From contig JACRCX010000112.1 in the NCBI GenBank assembly GCA_016218815.1, positions 1 through 36,287 of the forward strand: 36,287 nt of DNA, in the 5' to 3' direction. Below are positions 30,783 through 36,287 of this stretch, piece by piece. A model generated the notes under the pieces. The model searched no databases. It saw only the letters and a list, made by a program, of their open reading frames with translations, and was not told the DNA's origin. The translations under genes and the position numbers were made by a program. Within the stretch, counting starts at the first letter, position 1. Each line of letters starts with the position of its first letter. The DNA is from Deltaproteobacteria bacterium (lineage in GTDB: Bacteria; Myxococcota_A; Polyangia; DRWM01; JAAZOP01).

Positions 30783-32743
30783 TCGGTCGCGTCATCGGCA
30801 AGTGCAAGATCGAGAGTCGGCTCGGCTCGGGGGCGATGGGCGACGTCTACAAGGGCCGGCACCTGACACTCAATGTCCCCGTCGCGGTCAAGACCGTGCG
30901 GCCCGAGTGGGCGCACGATCGCTCGCTGCTCGCCCGCTTCCTCCGCGAGGCCCAGTTGGCGGCTCGCCTCCGGCACCCCAATCTCGTCCGCGTCTACGAC
31001 GTCGGCCGCGAGGAAGACCTGCACTACATCGTGATGGAGTTCCTCGACGGCACGCCGTTGGACGAGCACTTCGCCCGGAGTGCGCCTCTGGCCCCGGAGC
31101 GGTTCTTCCGGGTGTTCCACGCCCTTGGCCAGGGGTTGGGGGAGGCCCATCGCGCCGGGATCGTCCACCGTGACGTCAAGCCCGGCAACGTGATCCTCGT
31201 CGACGGGGAGAGGCCCGTCCTGACGGACTTCGGCATCGCCGCGGCCCTCGCCAACGACTTCCGGCTGACGGTGCCCGGAAACGTCCTTGGGACGCCGGCC
31301 TACATGTCTCCGGAACAGGCCCGCGGCGAGCGGCAGGTCGACTCGCGTTCGGATGTTTTCGCGCTGGGCGTGATGATGGCGGAGGCGGCTTCCGGCCGGC
31401 TGCCGCAGGAGGACGATTCGACCCTGGAGCTGCTGCGACGTCGCGCGATGGAGCGCCTGCCGCGTTTGCGCGACCTTGCTCCCTCCTTCCCCGAGCCGCT
31501 CGCACGGGTCGTCGATCGAAGCGTCGACCCGGACCGCGAGCTGCGGTGGACCGACGGCCGGCAGCTCGCGGAGGGCTTGGCTGCGGCATGGCGCGAGTTG
31601 AACGCCGGCGAAGCGGCCGCGACGGCCCCGACGTCCCCTTCCCTGCGGCCCGTCTCCCGCGCGTCGGCCCGCGTGCTGAGTCTGCCCACCGAGGAGAGCA
31701 CGGCGCTGACCGACGGACTGGACCCACGCTTCGCCGACCCGTTCGCGCTGTTCGCCGCGGTGGAGGGCTCGCCGACCGGTTTCGGCCTGCTCGTCCGACA
31801 GGACGAGCGGCTGGCCGACGTGCTGCTCTTCGCGCAGGGTCAGCTTCGCGCCGCCTTCCGCTGGCAGGGCGACGAGCGGACGCCGATCGACTTCGCGGAG
31901 GTGCTTCGCGGCTTCGAGGGCGCGGCCCCCGGGACGGTCGATGCGTGGGCCGTGCCGGCCGAGACCTACGACATGCTGAAGGCGGTGCTGCTGCGTCCTG
32001 CCACGATCCGCGGGCTGCGCTCCGGCTTCGTGGAGCTGCCCGCCCTGTTCGAGCATCTCGCCCGGGAGCGGTCGAACGGCGTGCTGGCGATCCGGCGCGA
32101 CGAGCGCGTGGGGTTGGTCCGGCTGCGGGGCGGCGTCCCGGCCAAGGTGCTGTGTGGCGGACTGCGGGACGACAATCGCTGCGGGTCGTGGGCGGTCACC
32201 GCGCTCGTCGAGGCGCTGGCGCCGCATCCGGACGCGCGGCTGGACTTCCATCCCGACGGCGACGCCGTGGCCACGGCGCCTCCGGGCGGCGTGGTGTCGC
32301 CTCTGGAGCCGGCAGCCGCGCAGGTGCTCGTCGACTTCGTCCGCGAGGCGCTCCAGTCTTCCGGCGCCGCGCTGGAAAGGCAGTTCGGGCTGGGGACGCG
32401 GCCCATCCTCGAACGTCACCTGCGGCTGGCGGCGGAGGTGCATCCTCGGGTGCTGGCCGGGATCGAGCTGGAGGTCGATCACGCGCCAGGTGAAACGCCG
32501 CTCTTGGAGCGGATCCAGGCGTTGCCGTGGACGGGCCGGCGGACGCTCGTGACCGACGCGTTCGTGGCGGTCGTACGGGAACGGCTGCAGGCGATCGCCG
32601 GAGCGCTGCCAGCGGGACGCAAGGCAAACAAGGTCCTGTCGGACGCGGCGGCGGTCTTTGCCCGCCATCGGCCGCGACTCGCGGAGTCCGGTTTCGACGA
32701 ACGCTTCGCGGGCCTCTTCGCGCCGCCTTCGGTGCGGGAGTAG
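30779..32743 (+). CDS. PknB-type Ser/Thr protein kinase with C-terminal DUF4388-like region
   Basis: A 654-residue protein. The kinase domain (~1-270) has all key residues: glycine loop LGSGAMGDVYKG, K38 in VAVK, E57, HRDVKPGN at 130-137, DFG at 150-152 and SPEQ at 177-180. It should phosphorylate Ser/Thr in the cytoplasm. After a Ser/Pro linker (~285-320), the region ~330-640 has the segments LLVRQDERLADVLLFAQGQL and FEHLARERSNGVLAIRRDER, the latter very like PATAN/DUF4388 domains that occur in myxobacterial and cyanobacterial signalling proteins. No membrane helix is present; the overlapping upstream protein supplies one. Confidence 0.88.
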   Translation: MIGRVIGKCKIESRLGSGAMGDVYKGRHLTLNVPVAVKTVRPEWAHDRSLLARFLREAQLAARLRHPNLVRVYDVGREEDLHYIVMEFLDGTPLDEHFARSAPLAPERFFRVFHALGQGLGEAHRAGIVHRDVKPGNVILVDGERPVLTDFGIAAALANDFRLTVPGNVLGTPAYMSPEQARGERQVDSRSDVFALGVMMAEAASGRLPQEDDSTLELLRRRAMERLPRLRDLAPSFPEPLARVVDRSVDPDRELRWTDGRQLAEGLAAAWRELNAGEAAATAPTSPSLRPVSRASARVLSLPTEESTALTDGLDPRFADPFALFAAVEGSPTGFGLLVRQDERLADVLLFAQGQLRAAFRWQGDERTPIDFAEVLRGFEGAAPGTVDAWAVPAETYDMLKAVLLRPATIRGLRSGFVELPALFEHLARERSNGVLAIRRDERVGLVRLRGGVPAKVLCGGLRDDNRCGSWAVTALVEALAPHPDARLDFHPDGDAVATAPPGGVVSPLEPAAAQVLVDFVREALQSSGAALERQFGLGTRPILERHLRLAAEVHPRVLAGIELEVDHAPGETPLLERIQALPWTGRRTLVTDAFVAVVRERLQAIAGALPAGRKANKVLSDAAAVFARHRPRLAESGFDERFAGLFAPPSVRE

Positions 32744-33168
32744 GGAGCGCGGGCCGGACGGCGCGCTGCGGGTCCGTCCCGGGCGCATGGCCGCCGCGCA
32801 AGGCCATGTCAGCGCCCTCTTGGTCACCCGGGTTGCAATCGAATCGGTGGTCGCCGTCTGGCGTGCCCATCTTGCTCAGCCTCCCGGCGCGGGTCCAAGC
32901 CTACCGTTCCCGACACGCCACGGCCTCGGCGGCCAGCGCCCTCGTGGGCCTGCTCGCCCGATCCTCCCACGCGTTCGCGGTCGACTGCTCGCTGGGCCGC
33001 CAGCAGCGGTCGGAGAAGTGGTGGTCGTTCCCGGGGGCGATGGCCTGCTCTTGACATCTACCTGCCGGAGACGCAGAGTACTTCTGCGACCGGCAAGGCT
33101 CCCTTTCTTGGAGTCTGTGGCGTCTTCGGGCGCCGCCTGTCGCCTTCCATCCTTCCCCCGAGGTCGTG
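32744..33168. other. 425-bp gap before the DUF3800 gene
   Basis: Open frames here have no protein-like features. TTGACA at 33051-33056 is a perfect -35, but the matching -10 (CAGAGT or GAGTAC) is poor, so a promoter is only possible. The local G+C is slightly lower than in the neighbours. Confidence 0.4.
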
Positions 33169-34017
33169 ATGTACCTGCTGTACCTCGACGAGTCCGGTGA
33201 CGAGAACAACGCCAACGACCGGAACTTCGTGCTCGGAGGGATTGCCGTATTTGAGCGGACCACCTACTTCTTGGCATCAGCGGTGGACGCGCTACAGGAG
33301 AAGCACTTCCCCAACTCCCCGCCCATCTTCTTCCACGCGACGGACATTCGAACCGGGAGCGACTTCTGGCGGCGCGTTCCCGAAGCCAAGCGCGTCGAGG
33401 TCATGAACGACCTCGTCAGCACGGTGGTCAGCACGAGCCGAACCGGAGTCGTTCTGTTCTCGGCCGTGATCGAGAAGAGCGCGTCGGTCTACGGAGAGAA
33501 GGCCGTCGAACTCGCCATCGAGCAGGTGTGCCGACGTTTCGACATCTTCCTCATGCGTCGGTATCAAGAGGAGAACGATCCCCAGAGGGGCCTTCTGATC
33601 TTCTCGGAAGGCCGATTCGACAAGCGTGCCAAACTCGCCGTTCGAGCGTTCCGCGAACTGGGCACGCAGTGGGGCAACCTCCGCAACCTCGCCGACATTC
33701 CGTACTTCGCGGGCGCGAAGGAGACGCGTCTCCTCCAACTGGCCGACCTCGTCGCCTACTCGACCTACCAGCTCTACGAGAAGAACCGGCCAACCCTGTT
33801 GCAGTCGATGGTTGACAGGTTCGACCAGAAGGACCGGACGCTTCACGGTCTCGTCCACTGCCGTGCATCATCGCGGGGACCGGCTTGCACCTGCCCGGCC
33901 TGCGCGAGTCGATTGCGTCCGGGCGACTTCGGCGACTGGCTGCCTGCCGCTTCCCCGGCGGCTTCGACCGGGTCCCCACCCGGATCAGGCGGCCCATCAG
34001 GAACAGGCACTCCGTGA
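33169..34017 (+). CDS. DUF3800 family protein
   Basis: A 282-residue protein of the DUF3800 family, which has an RNase H-like fold and often sits near mobile elements and defence genes. Signatures are YLLYLDESGDENNAN at the N-terminus, FHATDIRTG in the middle and LLQLADLVAYSTYQLYEK. A Cys motif (HCRASS...CTCPAC) follows near 235-245. The family usually ends soon after this; the last ~35 residues, rich in Pro, Ser and Gly, look like read-through into DNA beyond the natural end. The ATG at 33169 with GAGG upstream is preferred to GTG 33166. An IS110 remnant follows. Confidence 0.8.
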   Translation: MYLLYLDESGDENNANDRNFVLGGIAVFERTTYFLASAVDALQEKHFPNSPPIFFHATDIRTGSDFWRRVPEAKRVEVMNDLVSTVVSTSRTGVVLFSAVIEKSASVYGEKAVELAIEQVCRRFDIFLMRRYQEENDPQRGLLIFSEGRFDKRAKLAVRAFRELGTQWGNLRNLADIPYFAGAKETRLLQLADLVAYSTYQLYEKNRPTLLQSMVDRFDQKDRTLHGLVHCRASSRGPACTCPACASRLRPGDFGDWLPAASPAASTGSPPGSGGPSGTGTP

Positions 34018-34039
34018 TGGGGATCGCTGCCACCAACAG

Positions 34040-34258
34040 CTAGCCTCCCGAAGGCGCTCCGACGGGCTGCCCCCCGCGGTTCTTCCTCCCCGACAGCTTG
34101 CGACGGGGTGGCGGTGGCGTCTCGATGGTGGGCCGCATCTCCTCGCTCCTCCGCAGGAGGTCGACCACGCTGGCGACCGTGCTTTCCCTGAACCCGCAGA
34201 TCCGCAGCACGTAGCCGACGACATCGATGTACCCGACGACACCTCTCGCGACGGGCAT
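34040..34258 (-). pseudogene. Possible gene fragment between DUF3800 and IS110
   Basis: A 72-residue frame with protein-like composition (MPVARGVVGYIDVVGYVLRI, STVASVVDLLRRSEEMRPTI) ending in a Pro/Arg-rich tail. The frame runs on upstream under the transposase, so it may be the end of a gene cut by the insertion. It could equally be a shadow frame. The surrounding 34018-34366 gap shows nothing else. Confidence 0.25.
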
Positions 34259-34366
34259 GCGCCAGCTCGGATGCAGGCCGCCCAGCGCAGCGGCGCGCTC
34301 TTGCAGGACGGACTCGTAGAGATCCGGCTCCGGGGTTCGAGGTGCCGAGCCCGAACGGAGGAAACC

Positions 34367-35185
34367 ACGCGCGAGCTTGGACTGGACGCGCACTCGAAGG
34401 CAACGGTGGCCTGCCTGCTCGACGCGACGGGGAACGAGGTGGAGCACGCATCGATCTCGACGACGGCGGACGAGTTGCGGAACCTGGTGCGACGCTGCGC
34501 CGGGACGGAGCCGTTGCTCGTGGGCCAGGAGATCGGGACGCAGGCCTTCTTCGCTCACGACGTGGTTTCGGCCATGCCCTCGATGGAGATCCGCTCGTTC
34601 AACGCCTACCAACTCCGGATGATCGCCGCCTCGCGCAAGAAGACCGACCGGCGCGATGCCTTGTGGATCGCGAAGGCGCTGCAGACCGGGATGACGCCGC
34701 ACCCGGTGCACATCGCAACAGGTGCGGTGCGGCGGCTGCGAAGCCTGTTGGCTCAGCGCGACGCCGTCGTGGCGGAGCGCAAGCGCTGGTTGCTGCGGGC
34801 CCGCTCGTACGTTCGTGCCGGCGGCTACCTGCTGCCCAAGGCAAGCCGCTTCGTGGTGCGGCTGCGGGACAAGACGCTGGGAAACCCCGATGGGTTGGAG
34901 CTGCACGTCGTGGAAGCGCTGGACCTGTGTCAACGTCGGGCGGGGGCGTTGACCGAGGAGGTACGCCGGCTCGATGGGCTGTTGAAGAAGGAGACGGCGG
35001 AGCTCCCCGCCATCCAGCGGCTGAAGACGATTCCCGCCGCCGGCGACCTCGTGGCGGTTCGGATCTACGCCGCGGTGGGCGACATCTCGCGGATCCCGAA
35101 CGCGCGGACGTTGGCTTCGTACGTAGCTCAGCCCTTCGACCCGCAAGTTCGGCGACGAACTTGCGGGCTCAGGACTGAGTGCTGA
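34367..35185 (+). pseudogene. IS110-family transposase, start lost and 3' end replaced
   Basis: The frame reads RELGLDAHSKATVACLLDAT, the start of the IS110 DEDD domain, then QEIGTQAFFAHD, NAYQLRMIAASRKKTDRRDA, and the C-terminal transposase_20 start LPAIQRLKTIPAAGDLVAVR. The expected start codon is ACG (34367-34369) behind an intact GGAGG 5 bp upstream, so ATG seems mutated. After TLASYVA (~35128) the usual catalytic-serine segment is missing; instead 19 residues come from a hairpin repeat (35140-35167). IS110 elements move with a DEDD transposase and a guide RNA, so this copy should be inactive. Ends are not defined. Confidence 0.8.
35140..35167. repeat. 12-bp-arm hairpin at the truncated end of IS110
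   Basis: Perfect arms CCCGCAAGTTCG and CGAACTTGCGGG around GCGA, set between GCTCAGCCCTTCGAC on the left and CTCAGGACTGAG on the right. Those flanks match the halves of the CCTTCGACAGGCTCAGG family, as if a hairpin had grown in the middle of that element. Confidence 0.9.
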
Positions 35186-35244
35186 GGGAGCATCACCTGT
35201 TGATCCCGTCACGAGGAATACGCCGTACTTGCGAATCGAAGCAC

Positions 35245-35778
35245 TCAGCCAAATGTCGTCAGCAGATCCGCGACCCGCGGGCGGTCCGCCGGGGTGGCGC
35301 TCGGGTGGGCCACCAGGATCCGGCCATCGCGGCCGACCAGGAAGTCCCCGCCGAGCTGGTTCAGGTCGTCGCCGGGGTCGGGCTGGCGCAGCTTGAGGCC
35401 GGTGGAGACCAGCTTGACGTACTTCCAGATCACCGACGGGCCCCAGATCTGCCAGAAGGAACCGCGCGACATGCCGTAGGCGTCATAGGCCCGCCGATCC
35501 GGATCGGTCGCGACCGGGAAGGGGATGCCGATGCGCCGGCGGAAGCCCTCGACCTGCTCGATCCGGCCGGACGAGATCACCAGGATCGCCGTGCCGTGCC
35601 GCTCGAACTCGGCCAGCCGGTCGCGCACCGCGAACAGGTGCTCCTGGCACGGCAGGCAGGCCAGGTGCCGCAGGAAGATCAGCAGCAGCGGCCTGCCGCG
35701 GTAGTCGGCCAACGAAGCCGACCGGCCGTCGGGAAGCGTGACCCGGAAATCCGGCGCCCGATCACCCTTGCGCAGCAT
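35245..35778 (-). CDS. AhpC/TSA-type thioredoxin-fold protein (peroxiredoxin-like)
   Basis: A 177-residue protein of the AhpC/TSA or SelL-related redox family. The N-terminus LRKGDRAPDFRVTLPDGRSA and the RPLLLIFLRHLACLPCQEHL segment place C41 and C44 as a CxxC at the active site instead of the single peroxidatic Cys. The C-terminus GGDFLVGRDGRILVAHPS is a typical thioredoxin-fold strand pair. It likely reduces peroxides or disulfides in the cytoplasm. Its ATG overlaps the MFS gene end by 17 bases, so they are one operon. The exact substrate is unknown. Confidence 0.8.
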   Translation of the reverse strand: MLRKGDRAPDFRVTLPDGRSASLADYRGRPLLLIFLRHLACLPCQEHLFAVRDRLAEFERHGTAILVISSGRIEQVEGFRRRIGIPFPVATDPDRRAYDAYGMSRGSFWQIWGPSVIWKYVKLVSTGLKLRQPDPGDDLNQLGGDFLVGRDGRILVAHPSATPADRPRVADLLTTFG

Positions 35779-36287
35779 CTCGACTTGCCTCCCTGGCGCG
35801 GTCGGGGATGCCCATACCGCGCACGCAGGCCAGCGCCACCAGGGCGAAGGCCCCGGTGAGCGCGAGGACCCCGTCCATGGCCCAGCGCGCCGCGAGGGGT
35901 CCGCCGAGCAGGTTGCCCAGGAGCTGGCCCGAGCCGAGCAGCAGAGAGTACAGCCCCATCGCCGCCCCGCGGGACTCGTCGCGCCCGGCCGTCAGGTCGG
36001 CCAACTGGGCCAGCGCCGCCGGCGTGAACCCGCACTCGACGAGGACGAACGCGGTGGCGGCGACGAGCACGGCGGCCGGCGCCCCGTGGTTGAAGGCCGC
36101 CAGCGTGCCCACGACCCCGAGCATGCCGAGCAGCGACAGGGTCAGCACGCGCCGCCGGGGCCAGTGCGCCGCAAGGAAGGCCCAGCCGATCGTGCCGGCG
36201 ACGAAGATTGCGCCCCAAACGGCGAAGATCGTCCCGATCGTCGAACCGCCGAAGCCGCCGACGAGCCGTTGGGTCGGCGAAGCTTCC
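35762..36287 (-). CDS. MFS transporter, C-terminal part
   Basis: The frame is open to the right edge; about 175 residues are visible. Five to six membrane helices are seen, for example TIFAVWGAIFVAGTIGWAFL, VLTLSLLGMLGVVGTLAAF, AVLVAATAFVLVECGF and VLALTGAFALVALACV, with the short loop motif DLTAGRDESRGAAMGLYSLL that resembles the A-motif side of MFS drug exporters. Its N-terminal half is outside the window. Substrate unknown; efflux of small molecules is likely. Confidence 0.75.
   Translation of the reverse strand, partial: EASPTQRLVGGFGGSTIGTIFAVWGAIFVAGTIGWAFLAAHWPRRRVLTLSLLGMLGVVGTLAAFNHGAPAAVLVAATAFVLVECGFTPAALAQLADLTAGRDESRGAAMGLYSLLLGSGQLLGNLLGGPLAARWAMDGVLALTGAFALVALACVRGMGIPDRAREASRDAAQG

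Noticed and set aside
33051..33079. Sigma-70 promoter for the DUF3800 gene
   Set aside because: TTGACA is perfect but no acceptable -10 follows at 16-18 bp; kept only as a note.
34040..35212. 390-codon minus-strand frame
   Set aside because: Mostly antisense to the IS110 transposase; only the part left of the transposase looks possibly real.
1..36287. tRNA or rRNA genes
   Set aside because: None seen by eye on either strand; a covariance scan would be needed to be certain.

Overview
The window is about 36 kb of very GC-rich bacterial DNA with dense coding and strong G/C preference at third codon positions. Three things suggest an uncultured anaerobic or facultative lineage of the deltaproteobacterial/Myxococcota type: a tungsten class II benzoyl-CoA reductase (Bam) cluster, an NrfHA nitrite ammonification module, and a Ser/Thr kinase beside TPR and WxxW-free lipoprotein-like surface proteins. 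A nuclease-like family familiar from actinobacteria and myxobacteria is also present. No rRNA or tRNA was seen, so the placement is inference only.

Layout. 1-4013 (minus): bamB-bamC-bamD-bamE, with bamE cut by the window edge. BamB keeps the active-site residues E251, H260 and C322 at the numbers I recall for the Geobacter enzyme. 4679-5785 (plus): fdhD and a dicluster ferredoxin, divergent from bam and bracketed by ~75-bp direct repeats. 5869-7982 (plus): a coiled-coil protein and an unrecognised partner overlapping by ATGA. 8215-9078 (plus): a PD-(D/E)XK-like (Rpn/transposase-associated) protein flanked by inverted 28-bp repeats. 9169-10032 (minus): 3-hydroxyacyl-CoA dehydrogenase. 10434-12722 (minus): exported TPR-like protein. 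13121-13285: three tandem 55-bp repeats.

13310-20647 (minus): the most unusual locus, three tightly coupled genes encoding an AAA+ ATPase, an Hsp90-like GHKL ATPase and a 1,263-residue protein with a second, degenerate GHKL domain. I cannot name this system. A VapBC toxin-antitoxin pair (20864-21537, plus) diverges from it. 21598-26185 (minus): nrfH, nrfA (with a CxxCH first haem) and a large exported protein whose start codon lies inside a repeat. 26284-28842 (minus): two paralogous zinc-ribbon membrane proteins and two small membrane proteins. 29479-32743 (plus): small exported/membrane proteins, a two-TM protein and a PknB-type kinase. 33169-35185: DUF3800 protein and a decayed IS110 transposase. 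35245-36287 (minus): MFS transporter (cut by the edge) and a thioredoxin-fold peroxiredoxin-like protein.

Across the window run several small repeat families: ACGCAAAGG-type, CGCTGAGA-type, ACACCGATG-type, CCTTCGACAGGCTCAGG-type, a GAGTTGTTGGTC-type, and hairpins with varied, compensated stems. They fill the intergenic gaps and in several places have entered genes in frame, forming protein tails, linkers, N-terminal extensions and one start codon. This is the main structural feature not explained by the gene list.
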